From contig DAOTWZ010000013.1 of NCBI GenBank assembly GCA_034435615.1, forward strand, positions 1 through 24,994: 24,994 bases of DNA, written 5' to 3'. Both the position numbers and the translations under genes were made by a program. The stretch comes from H17-190 sp034435615 (GTDB taxonomy: Bacteria > Chloroflexota > Dehalococcoidia > SM23-28-2 > HRBIN24). The notes under the pieces were generated by a model. That model was not told the origin of the DNA and did no database searches. It worked only from the letters and a program-made list of their open reading frames with translations. Positions 15,372 through 22,772 of the stretch are shown in pieces; within the stretch, counting starts at the first letter, position 1; the number at the start of each line of letters is the position of its first letter.

Positions 15372-16630
15372 GCGACGCGAGCAGGGGGGGGGAGGAGGCC
15401 GTGAGACGGCCCGGGCCGGTGCAGGACGACGGGGCGACAGGGGAGGCCCTGGGCCACCCCGAGCTGACGGACGAGGAGTTCGCTGCCGCCTTCGGCGAGC
15501 CGGTCTCCCGCGTCCTGGACCTGGACACCTGGCAGCCCGGCCTCGACCTCCTGGGACTCTACGGCCGCCTGGAGCGGGAGGTCAGGGAGGCGGTCCGGCT
15601 GGAGGAGGAGACGGTGGGCCAGGTGCGGCGCTCCCTGTTCCCCCGCATCCGGGAGCGACCGGGGGCGCCACCGGGGGCCGGCGTCTACCGCGCTGGCGTG
15701 GACGAGATCGCCCGGGTGCACGAGGGGCTGCTCCTCCGCGGCGCCGTGGAGGCCTGCCAGGGCATCAGCGCCGTCTACCACACCCTGCCCATATCCATCG
15801 TCCAGGTCGCTGTCTGCCTCGTCTCCTATCAGGGAGACCAGGGGGCCTGGGCCCAGCGCCTCTACCGCCGCGACCTGCGCCTGGAGAGCATCGCCACGGT
15901 GGACGAGGCGCTGGAGTTGCTGACGCGGCGGCAGGGGGCCTATGCCATCACCGGCCAGGGCCGCCGCGATGCCCTGAGCGAACTGGGGCGCCGCAGCATC
16001 ATGGCCTACGCCGAGCGGGCCGCCCTCCTCCATCGCTCTCACGCCCGCTGGCGGCTGGGGCATGGCACCCCCGTCCCCCTGGAGATGGTCTCGGCGGCCG
16101 GGGTGCCGGGGCTGGTGGAGCGAGGGCTGGAGGTGCTGGAGGAGCTCATCTTTCGTCAGCGTCGCTTCGTCTTCGTGCCCAGCGCGGGGAGGCGCTGGCT
16201 CCTCACCATCGGCAACGCCCTGGCCCCCCTGGAGTATGCCATCTTGGACACCATCTCCGACGACCTGACCCAGGTCATCGCCGCCGGTCAGTACTGGGGG
16301 GCGCGAAGGGGCCTGGGGTCTCGCCTGCGGGAGTTCGCCCAGGAAGCGGGCCCCCAGGTGGTGGTGGGGCTCTACCGGGCCTCGGCCCTGGCGCCGGCCC
16401 AGCTTTTCTACGCCCACCGGGAGCATGCTCACCTGGCAGCGCTCATCGCCCTGGCCGACAGCGTGTTCCAGCCCCACCGCGGCTTCCCCATGCTGCTGGA
16501 CCTGGCGGCCCTGGTCTGCCAGTCCAACTTCGGCGCCGAGACGCTGGCGGCGCCTGTCCAGCTCGCCTACATGGAGACAGAAGGGCCGTTCCGCTACCTG
16601 CGGACGGGAGCGGGCGGCCCTCGCAGATAG
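15368..16630 (+). CDS. NurA-like (HerA-associated) nuclease-domain protein
   Basis: 420 aa from GTG 15368, overlapping the peptidase stop; the frame opens further upstream but there encodes only antisense-like sequence. I assign it to the NurA group by position next to HerA and by the segments SIVQVAVCLVSYQGDQGAWAQRLYRRDLR, RFVFVPSAGRRWLLTIGNALAPLEYAILDT and the C-terminal HRGFPMLLDLAALV, which fit the NurA layout of N-terminal strand and late 'gyP.pL' block. NurA nucleases trim DNA 5' ends with HerA. Where the family has its metal-binding DG(S/T), this protein has ACQGIS (129-134), so the catalytic Asp may be missing and the subunit could be inactive. Family assignment is from memory and should be confirmed by a profile search. 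Confidence 0.6.
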   Translation: MSDASRGGEEAVRRPGPVQDDGATGEALGHPELTDEEFAAAFGEPVSRVLDLDTWQPGLDLLGLYGRLEREVREAVRLEEETVGQVRRSLFPRIRERPGAPPGAGVYRAGVDEIARVHEGLLLRGAVEACQGISAVYHTLPISIVQVAVCLVSYQGDQGAWAQRLYRRDLRLESIATVDEALELLTRRQGAYAITGQGRRDALSELGRRSIMAYAERAALLHRSHARWRLGHGTPVPLEMVSAAGVPGLVERGLEVLEELIFRQRRFVFVPSAGRRWLLTIGNALAPLEYAILDTISDDLTQVIAAGQYWGARRGLGSRLREFAQEAGPQVVVGLYRASALAPAQLFYAHREHAHLAALIALADSVFQPHRGFPMLLDLAALVCQSNFGAETLAAPVQLAYMETEGPFRYLRTGAGGPRR

Positions 16631-16652
16631 GTCAGGGGAGGAGGCGAGGCAG

Positions 16653-18491
16653 ATGGACGATGACCACGACAGCCCAGTGGCGGCGGTGCCGGAGTCGGCC
16701 CTGCGCTCCCTGGAGGAAGAGATCCGGGAGACGACGGACGGCCGGCAGCCTCCCCTGGAAGGGGAGGCGGGGTGCGTCGGCTGGACCATGTTCGACACGG
16801 CCCAGAGCAACGATGGCACCGTTACCGTCCTCTTCCCCCGGGAGAGCCTGGAGGCGGTCACCAACCAGTCGCTCCTGCGCATCCACAGCAACGATGGCCG
16901 CCGCTACCTGGCGGCCATCGTCCGCGGCCCCTTCATGGAGCCGGACGGGCTGCGGGCGGACATGCCCCTGGTGGTGACGGCCACGGTGCGGGGCCGGGGG
17001 CGCATACTGCTGCCCAACTACCATGGCCGCGCCCAGGTGGAGCTGCTGGGGGAGGAGGTGGAGGGGGGAACGCTAGTGCCGCCCCGCCGCCGGCCCCTCC
17101 CCAACAGCCCTGTCTTCCTCCTGGAGCGTCCGGAGATGGCCCGCGTCCTGGGGAGCCGGGGCGAGATCGTCCTCGGCCTGGCCGACGGCCAGGAGGAGCT
17201 GGAGGTCAGGGTGCCCCTCAAGGGGCGGGAGGGGAAGGGCGTCTTCCCCCGCCACACCGGCGTCCTGGGCACCACCGGCGGCGGCAAGTCCACCACCATC
17301 GCCAGCCTCATAGCCCAGTTGCAGCGGCAGGGCGCCGCTGTCGTCCTCATCGATACCGAAGGGGAGTATACGGCCATCCACGAGCCCACCGACGACCCGC
17401 ACATGGTCAGGGCCCTGGAGCGGCGAGGGCTACGGCCGGCCGGCGTGCCTGGCACCCACCTCTACCATCTGGTGGGGCGGAGCACCGCCAACCCCGCCCA
17501 CCCTGAGCGGCGCCCCTTCTCGCTCCGCTTTTCGGCCCTCTCGCCCTACGCTGTCATGGAGGTGCTCGACCTCACCGACGCCCAGCAGGAGCGCTTCCTC
17601 AAGGCTTACGACGCCACCAAACTCCTGATGGAGCGGCTGAGCATCTTCCCCAGCGACGATGTGGACCGCGAACGGCTGCTGCGCCTGGACGAGTTCGAGG
17701 CCGGCTACCCAAACATGACGCTGGCCTACCTGTACGACGTGGTGAAGGCCATCGTCGCCCAGCTCGCCGATGGCCCGCCCCCTCGTCTGGAGACCCCTCT
17801 CTTCGCCCAGCAGCCGGCTGCCGTGGCGGAGGCCATACGAGCGGTAGCGCCCCCCGGGCACCTCATGAGCTGGCGCGCCCTGATGGGCCGGCTGGGCCGC
17901 CTGAAGCGGCTGGGCGTCTTCGACAGCCCCCATGCCCAGCCACTGGACTACAGCGAGATGCTGCGGCCCGGGCGTGTCTCCATCATCGACGTCAGCGATA
18001 CCGACTCACCTCAGGTGAACAACCTGGTCATCGCTGAGCTGCTGCGGGGGCTGCAGCGGCAGCAGGACCGCAACTACCGGCTGGCCCAGCGCCGTGGCGA
18101 GGCGCCCACCCCGGTCATCCTCTTCATCGAGGAGGCCCACGAGTTCCTTTCCCGGGAGCGGATAGCCCGCATGCCGGTGCTCTTCCAGCAGGTGGCCCGC
18201 CTGGCCCGCCGCGGCCGCAAGCGCTGGCTGGGCCTGGTCTTCGTGACCCAGTTGCCCCAGCACCTGCCGGACGAGGTCCTGGGCCTGGTCAACAACTGGG
18301 TGCTGCACAAGGTGAACGACGCTGCCGTCGTGGCCAGGTTGCGGCGCTCCATCGGCGGCATCGATGACGCCCTGTGGGGACGGCTGCCCAATCTGGCGCC
18401 GGGGCAGGCCATCCTCTCCTTCACCAGCCTGGGCCGGCCCCTGCTGGCGGCCATAGACCCGGCCCCCTGCAAGCTCCGCATGACGGACTGA
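16653..18491 (+). CDS. herA: HerA-like hexameric ATPase/DNA translocase
   Basis: 612 aa from ATG 16653, preceded by GGGGAGGAGG. An N-terminal beta-barrel HAS-like region (about 40-190) precedes the RecA-like core. Walker A is GTTGGGKST (206-214), then VVLIDTEGEYTAIHEP (230-245). A helical insertion lies at about 295-410. Walker B LFIEEAHEF (490-498) carries the double acidic pair typical of HerA, with RRGRK (519-523) as candidate arginine finger and VFVTQLPQHLP (529-539) as sensor Q. HerA forms DNA-pumping hexamers that work with NurA in end resection and, in other operons, with nucleases or Sir2 in antiphage systems. It lies 22 bp after the NurA-like gene and 15 bp before the Cas6-like gene. 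Confidence 0.87.
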   Translation: MDDDHDSPVAAVPESALRSLEEEIRETTDGRQPPLEGEAGCVGWTMFDTAQSNDGTVTVLFPRESLEAVTNQSLLRIHSNDGRRYLAAIVRGPFMEPDGLRADMPLVVTATVRGRGRILLPNYHGRAQVELLGEEVEGGTLVPPRRRPLPNSPVFLLERPEMARVLGSRGEIVLGLADGQEELEVRVPLKGREGKGVFPRHTGVLGTTGGGKSTTIASLIAQLQRQGAAVVLIDTEGEYTAIHEPTDDPHMVRALERRGLRPAGVPGTHLYHLVGRSTANPAHPERRPFSLRFSALSPYAVMEVLDLTDAQQERFLKAYDATKLLMERLSIFPSDDVDRERLLRLDEFEAGYPNMTLAYLYDVVKAIVAQLADGPPPRLETPLFAQQPAAVAEAIRAVAPPGHLMSWRALMGRLGRLKRLGVFDSPHAQPLDYSEMLRPGRVSIIDVSDTDSPQVNNLVIAELLRGLQRQQDRNYRLAQRRGEAPTPVILFIEEAHEFLSRERIARMPVLFQQVARLARRGRKRWLGLVFVTQLPQHLPDEVLGLVNNWVLHKVNDAAVVARLRRSIGGIDDALWGRLPNLAPGQAILSFTSLGRPLLAAIDPAPCKLRMTD

Positions 18492-18506
18492 CGAGGCGGA
18501 AGGGGG

Positions 18507-19463
18507 ATGGAGCTCACCGCGCATCGCCTTCGCTTCTACTGTCGGGCCGTCAGCGCCATCAACGCCCCACCCTACAAGGGCTCCCTGGTGAGGGGCGCCC
18601 TCTTCGCCGCCCTCCGACAGGAGTTCTGCCTGGCCCCCCGGGAGATGGAGTGCAGCGCTTGGCCGGGGCGGCAGGGCTGCCCCGTGTGCGCTCTCCTGGC
18701 CCCGGCGGGGGAGGAGGCAGGGCGAGGCGCCCAGGTGGCCCGCCCATGCACCATCGAGCCGTCCCTGGAGGAGACGACCCTCTACAGGCCAGGCGACCTC
18801 ATCTCCTTCGGCGTCACCCTCTTCGGCGATGCTGCCGCCCTGCTCCCCTACGTCATCATGGGCGTGCGCCGCATGGGCGAGATCGGGATCGGGGGCCGCG
18901 GCCGCCACCCGGGGCGCTTCCGTATCGCCCGCATCGAGACGGAGCATCCCCTCCTGGGCCGCCGCCAGGCCATCTGGGAGGAGGGCCAGGAGCTGGTCCG
19001 AATCTTCGCCGACCCCCTCACCCACGCCGACGTCCTGGCCTGCTGCCGCCTCCTGGGGCGGCCCCGCCAGGTCACCCTGCACTTGCTGACTCCCATGCGC
19101 CTGGTCAGCGCCGGCCGTCTGGTCAGGAGGCTGACCTTCCCCGTCTTTCTGCGCCGTCTCCTGCGCCGCCTCACCGACCTCTCCCTCACCGCTACCGGCC
19201 GCCCTCCCGCCTTCGACCATCGCCTCCTCCTGCGGCTGGCTGAGGGGGTAGCGGTAGCGTCGGACCAGACGCGCTGGCGGGACGTCCGCAGCTACTCCAC
19301 GCGCCAGGGACGCTATACGCCCATCGGCGGACTGGTGGGGGAGATCACCTTCGCTGGCGAGCTGTCGCCCTTCCTCCCCTGGCTCCTCTGGGGAGAGGTA
19401 GCCCACGTGGGCCGGGACGCCACCAAAGGGGGCGGCTGGTACCGCCTGAGCTGGCCGGCCTGA
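18507..19463 (+). CDS. Cas6-family RAMP endoribonuclease-like protein (no CRISPR array in the window)
   Basis: 318 aa, start supported by GGAAGGGGG. N-terminal half: PPYKGSLVRGALFAALRQEFC followed by a Cys cluster (CSAWPGRQGCPVC), then YRPGDLISFGVTLFGDAAALLPYVIMGVRRMG and a Gly/Arg loop (GIGGRGRHPGRFRI). C-terminal half: RSYSTRQGRYTPIGGLVGEITFAGELSPFLPWLLWGEVAHVGRDATKGGGWYRL. These are the blocks of the PF10040-type Cas6 that cuts CRISPR precursor RNA. The usual glycine-rich ATFGLG-like end is ATKGGG here. A general-acid His cannot be assigned with confidence. Its place as last gene of a HerA operon, with no repeats or other cas genes, suggests a non-CRISPR RNA role or an orphan subunit acting in trans. 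Confidence 0.78.
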   Translation: MELTAHRLRFYCRAVSAINAPPYKGSLVRGALFAALRQEFCLAPREMECSAWPGRQGCPVCALLAPAGEEAGRGAQVARPCTIEPSLEETTLYRPGDLISFGVTLFGDAAALLPYVIMGVRRMGEIGIGGRGRHPGRFRIARIETEHPLLGRRQAIWEEGQELVRIFADPLTHADVLACCRLLGRPRQVTLHLLTPMRLVSAGRLVRRLTFPVFLRRLLRRLTDLSLTATGRPPAFDHRLLLRLAEGVAVASDQTRWRDVRSYSTRQGRYTPIGGLVGEITFAGELSPFLPWLLWGEVAHVGRDATKGGGWYRLSWPA

Positions 19464-19492
19464 CGCCGCTGGGGCGTCGCTGCCACGGCAGC
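19462..19492 (+). terminator. Two tandem hairpins just after the Cas6-like gene
   Basis: GACGCC (19462-19467)/GGCGTC (19473-19478) with loop GCTGG, then GCTGC (19479-19483)/GCAGC (19488-19492) with loop CACG. The first begins inside the stop codon. There is no T-tract, so this may be a weak or Rho-type end or an RNA-stability element. Back-to-back stems at the end of an operon encoding a Cas6-type hairpin RNase are worth noting. Confidence 0.4.
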
Positions 19493-19511
19493 GGCCGGGA
19501 TGCTAGACTAG

Positions 19512-19517
19512 TATAAA
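19512..19517 (+). promoter_or_regulatory. Possible -10 element upstream of the siroheme-decarboxylase-like gene
   Basis: TATAAA in an AT-rich island (TAGACTAGTATAAAGG) about 60 bases before the ATG at 19574. No recognisable -35 lies 16-18 bases upstream, so support is weak. Confidence 0.25.
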
Positions 19518-19573
19518 GGGAACGCTAGGCCCACCGCGGGCGGGCGATATTGCGCCAGGAGCGTATAGCGACG

Positions 19574-20719
19574 ATGACGACCTCTAACGTCCCGGTCACC
19601 ATAGACGACCCCATCAACGTGGCCATCCTCCAGGTCTCCGAGGACCGACTGGAGGGGTTCCAGCGCGACCCGCTGGGGGAGATCTCCCGCCGTTCCGGGG
19701 TGCCGTTGCCGGTGGTGGTTGAGCGGGTGCGGGCCATGCTGGAGGCGGGCACCATCCGCCGCGTCCGCCAGACCCTCCTATCCACCAACCTAGCGCAGGG
19801 GGCGCTGGTGGCCTGGCAGGTGCCCCAGGAGCGTCTCCACGCCGCCTTCGACTTCATGTTCCAGGAGGACCCCTTCACCGGGCACGTGGTCATCCGAACC
19901 ACCGACGTGGCCAGCCCTGGCTCCCACTACCGCCTGTGGACCACGGTGAAGGTCCCCCAGGGCTACTCCCTGGAGAAGCACTGTCGTCTCCTGGCGGAGC
20001 GGACGGGGGCGGAGCGGTTCCGCATCATGCCGCCCAAGGCCCTCTTCGTCCTGGGCGTGGGACACACCCGGCGGAGGGGGCTGGAGCCGGGCAGCAAGTC
20101 CGACCAGCCAGCCGATGTGCAGTGGGTCCAGGACGAGGAGTTGAGCGAGCTGGAATGGCGCGTCCTCACCGCCCTCAAGCGCGAGTTCCGGCCGGAGGAG
20201 ATCGTCCCCGACATCTGGCGGGCCAGGGCCGAGGAGGCCGGCGTCCCCCTGGAGACCTTCTACCAGGTGGCGGAGTCCCTGGACCGGAGAGGCATCATCG
20301 GCCGCTTCTCCACCTTCCTGGAGCATTACAAGCCCGTGGCCGGGGGCCAGCGAGTGACCCGCTACAACGCCCTCTTCCACTGGGCGGTGCCGCCGGGCCG
20401 GGAGATAGAGGCGGGGCGAGAGGTGGGGCGCCACCACATACTGACCCACTGCTACTGGCGGGAGGCCGGCCCGGAGTTCCACAACGTCAATATCATGGGC
20501 GTGGCCCACGGCCAGGACAAGGAGTGGCTCCTGGCCCACAAGGCGGCCATAGACCAGCACCTGGCCGCTATCGGCATCCCCGTCCTCTACACCAACGTCT
20601 TCTGGGGCGGCCGCAGCGAGATCAAGCCCTCCGAGATCTCTCCGCTCGCCTACCGCGAGTGGTGCTCCCGCATGGGAGTAGACCCGGACGAGATGCGCGA
20701 GGACGGCGCCTCGAGGTAG
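19574..20719 (+). CDS. Two-repeat AsnC/Lrp-like protein, probable fused siroheme decarboxylase (AhbA-AhbB type)
   Basis: 381 aa made of two similar halves, each an HTH followed by an AsnC-type alpha/beta domain. First half: INVAILQVSEDRLEGFQRDP, HTH at about 34-70, then HYRLWTTVKVP. Second half: LSELEWRVLTALKREFRP, HTH at about 205-248, then RYNALFHWAVP, ILTHCYWREAGPEFHNVNIMGVAHG. These fit the AhbA/AhbB and NirD/L/G/H family, which decarboxylates siroheme to 12,18-didecarboxysiroheme for heme d1 or the alternative heme route. Normally the halves are separate proteins. No other heme gene is nearby, so a DNA-binding regulator remains possible. GGAG is 12 bases before the ATG; a TTG at 19550 is an alternative start. 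Confidence 0.7.
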   Translation: MTTSNVPVTIDDPINVAILQVSEDRLEGFQRDPLGEISRRSGVPLPVVVERVRAMLEAGTIRRVRQTLLSTNLAQGALVAWQVPQERLHAAFDFMFQEDPFTGHVVIRTTDVASPGSHYRLWTTVKVPQGYSLEKHCRLLAERTGAERFRIMPPKALFVLGVGHTRRRGLEPGSKSDQPADVQWVQDEELSELEWRVLTALKREFRPEEIVPDIWRARAEEAGVPLETFYQVAESLDRRGIIGRFSTFLEHYKPVAGGQRVTRYNALFHWAVPPGREIEAGREVGRHHILTHCYWREAGPEFHNVNIMGVAHGQDKEWLLAHKAAIDQHLAAIGIPVLYTNVFWGGRSEIKPSEISPLAYREWCSRMGVDPDEMREDGASR

Positions 20720-20782
20720 GCGCGGCGGCGGAAAAGTGGTAAAACATAGGGGACAGGTGGGGCGGCCCCGGAAGAGTCCGAG

Positions 20783-21688
20783 ATGCTCGTCGGTGCCTTC
20801 GAGCTGGTAGAGCCACTCCCAGAGCTGCGGGAGCCCACGCTGCTCCTGGCCCTGCAGCCTTGGATAGACGTAGGCTCCGTGGGGAGCATGGCCCTCACCT
20901 ACCTGGAGGAGGCATGGGGCGCCCGCCCGCTGGGACACCTGGCCCGCCCCGGCCGCTTCTACGACTTCACCCGCTACCGGCCCACCCTCTATCGTCGGGG
21001 CCGGCACCGGGAGATCTCCGTCCCCAACACCTATCTGCGCTACGTGCAGGGCCAGGGAGACACGGACTGGCTCTTGGTCCACGCCCTTGAGCCCCACAGC
21101 CACGGCGAGGACTTCGTGGACTCCCTGGTGAAGGTGATGCAGGAGCTGGGGGTGCGCCAATACTGCCTCATCGGCTCGTACTATGCACCCATACCCCACA
21201 CCCGGCCCCTGCTGCTGACGGGGATGGCGGCCAGCGATAGCGCCACCGCCCGGCTGCGGGCAGTAGGCGTGCGGGAGAGCCAGTATGAAGGCCCCACCAC
21301 CATCGTCGCCCTGACAACAGAGGAGGCACGGCTCCGCGGTATCGACGCCATGTCGGCCCTGGTCCAGCTCCCCGCCTACGCCCAGCTAGAGCGGGACTAC
21401 CGCGGCCTATACACCCTCCTGACCTGCCTCTCTTCCCTCTTCGGCTTCTCCCTGGACCTGGAACGCCTGCGCCTGGAGGGGGAGCGTCAGTACGCCACCC
21501 TGGACGACCAAGTGAAGCGGGACCCACGGCTGCATAGCTGGGTGGAGGAGCTGGAGCGCATCTACGACGCCGAGGTCTCCTCCGGTGCCCCGGACGAGAC
21601 GCCCCGCCTCTCGCCGGAGCTGGAGCGCTTCCTGGAAGAGATCGAGCGTCGCTGGGAAGGGCCCCAGGGGCCCGGCCCCGACGCCTGA
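20783..21688 (+). CDS. PAC2-family protein
   Basis: 301 aa. LLLALQPWIDVGSVGSMALTYLEEAWGARPLGHL at the N-terminus, then WLLVHALEPHSHGEDFVDSLVKVMQELGVRQYCLIGSYYAPIPHTRP, follow the PAC2 (proteasome assembly chaperone 2-like) pattern of actinobacterial, archaeal and Chloroflexota proteins. The C-terminal 90 residues are helical and acidic (LERLRLEGERQYATLDDQVKRDP). The biochemical role of bacterial PAC2 proteins is not settled; no proteasome gene is in view. GGAAGAG six bases before the ATG supports the start. It is 63 bp after the siroheme-decarboxylase-like gene, perhaps co-transcribed. Confidence 0.8.
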   Translation: MLVGAFELVEPLPELREPTLLLALQPWIDVGSVGSMALTYLEEAWGARPLGHLARPGRFYDFTRYRPTLYRRGRHREISVPNTYLRYVQGQGDTDWLLVHALEPHSHGEDFVDSLVKVMQELGVRQYCLIGSYYAPIPHTRPLLLTGMAASDSATARLRAVGVRESQYEGPTTIVALTTEEARLRGIDAMSALVQLPAYAQLERDYRGLYTLLTCLSSLFGFSLDLERLRLEGERQYATLDDQVKRDPRLHSWVEELERIYDAEVSSGAPDETPRLSPELERFLEEIERRWEGPQGPGPDA

Positions 21689-21762
21689 CCCAGCGTCACA
21701 CCGCCGGGCTCTCCACACGTAACGCCTCCGCGCCCTCTCGGGGAATGTGCTCGCCCTAAGTG

Positions 21763-21791
21763 TTGACATTAGCTATAGCTTATTCTAAGGT
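21763..21791 (+). promoter_or_regulatory. Promoter of the phnD-phnC-phnE operon
   Basis: A perfect TTGACA (21763-21768), a 17-base spacer and TAAGGT (21786-21791, 3/6) in a markedly AT-rich island, about 30 bases before the ATG at 21823. The -35 is strong and the -10 weak, which would suit activator control, for example by phosphate status; no Pho box was identified. Confidence 0.5.
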
Positions 21792-21822
21792 TAAGATGAC
21801 ACTCATACCCGGAGGGAGGCCG

Positions 21823-22770
21823 ATGCTACGTCTGCCTGTGCTCCTGATGGCGGGCCTCGTCCTGGGCCTGCTGGCGACGGCCTGCGGCGGTGGCGGCGAC
21901 GGCGGTCAGCAGCGCCTGGTGGTGGCCGTGCAGCCCACCCAGGCCAGCAGCGAGATCCTCGAGAAGTCGCGGCCCCTGGAGCAGTTCCTGGAGAGCCGCC
22001 TGCCAGGCGTGGATGTTGAGATTTACGTTCCCACCAGCTACGCTGGGCTGGTGGAGGCCCTGCGCTTCGGTCAGGCCCAGGTGGCCTTCATGAGCGCCTG
22101 GCCCTCTTATCTGGCTGTCAGCCTGGCCGATGCGCAACTGGTCCTGGCAGAGGTCCGTGAGGTCATCCACGACGACCGCAAGGTGGAGGCGCCCTATTAC
22201 TTCTCCTACTGGGTGGTCCGCAACGACAGCCCCTACCAGTCCCTTCAGGAGATGAGGGGGAAGAGGGCCTGCTTCCCCAGCCCCATCTCCACCTCGGGCT
22301 ATGTGGCCCCCATGGGCCGCCTGGTGGAGCTGAACCTCCTCTCCCGGCCCGAGCGGGGCGAGGTGGATCCCAAGCAGTTCTTCTCCGAGGTCATCTTCGG
22401 CGGCGGCTACCAGCAGTGCTGGCAGGCCCTGCGGGCCGGCCAGGTGGACGTGACCGTCATCGCCGGTGACGTCTCGGAGAGCCTCTACCGCGAGGTGCTG
22501 GCCAACACCCGCATCCTGGAGCGGCAGGGGCCCGTCCCCTCCCACGGCGTGGTCTTCAGCAAGGATTTGCAGGACCCCCTGCGCACCCAGGTGCTGGAGG
22601 CCATAGAGGCGCTGGGCGCTCCCGAGCACCGTGACCTGATGCGACAGTTCATCTCTGCCATCTTCGTCGGCTTCCAGCGCACCACCGCCCAGGAGCACCT
22701 GGGCACCCTGCAGCAGTACCTGCGAGAGGCCGGCCTGCAGTACACGGAGCGGGTGACCGTAGGGGGCTAA
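21823..22770 (+). CDS. phnD: Phosphonate/phosphite/phosphate-type ABC transporter substrate-binding lipoprotein
   Basis: 315 aa. A lipoprotein-like signal ends LLATAC (Cys21) with a Gly-rich linker. Mature segments RLVVAVQPTQASSEILEKSRPLEQFLE, YVPTSYAGLVEALRFGQAQVAFMSAWPSY and the ligand-loop region GKRACFPSPISTSGYVAPMGRL are the PhnD/PtxB fold and motifs. It captures a phosphorus oxyanion or phosphonate outside the membrane; the exact ligand cannot be told. The ATG at 21823 is chosen because GGAGGGAGG lies immediately upstream; an ATG at 21796 has no such site. First gene of a three-gene transporter operon; phnC starts 2 bp after its stop. Confidence 0.85.
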   Translation: MLRLPVLLMAGLVLGLLATACGGGGDGGQQRLVVAVQPTQASSEILEKSRPLEQFLESRLPGVDVEIYVPTSYAGLVEALRFGQAQVAFMSAWPSYLAVSLADAQLVLAEVREVIHDDRKVEAPYYFSYWVVRNDSPYQSLQEMRGKRACFPSPISTSGYVAPMGRLVELNLLSRPERGEVDPKQFFSEVIFGGGYQQCWQALRAGQVDVTVIAGDVSESLYREVLANTRILERQGPVPSHGVVFSKDLQDPLRTQVLEAIEALGAPEHRDLMRQFISAIFVGFQRTTAQEHLGTLQQYLREAGLQYTERVTVGG

Positions 22771-22772
22771 CG

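Noticed and set aside
15089..16891. 600-codon open frame on the minus strand opposite the NurA-like gene
   Set aside because: Translation is His/Gly/Gln-rich with no family motif; it mirrors a plus-strand gene with good operon context. High GC keeps antisense frames open.
18006..19406. 466-codon minus-strand frame opposite HerA/Cas6-like genes
   Set aside because: Antisense shadow: low-complexity composition, spans two real genes, no ribosome site.
18507..19573. Possible CRISPR array near the Cas6-like gene
   Set aside because: No regularly spaced direct repeats are seen around this gene or anywhere in the window.
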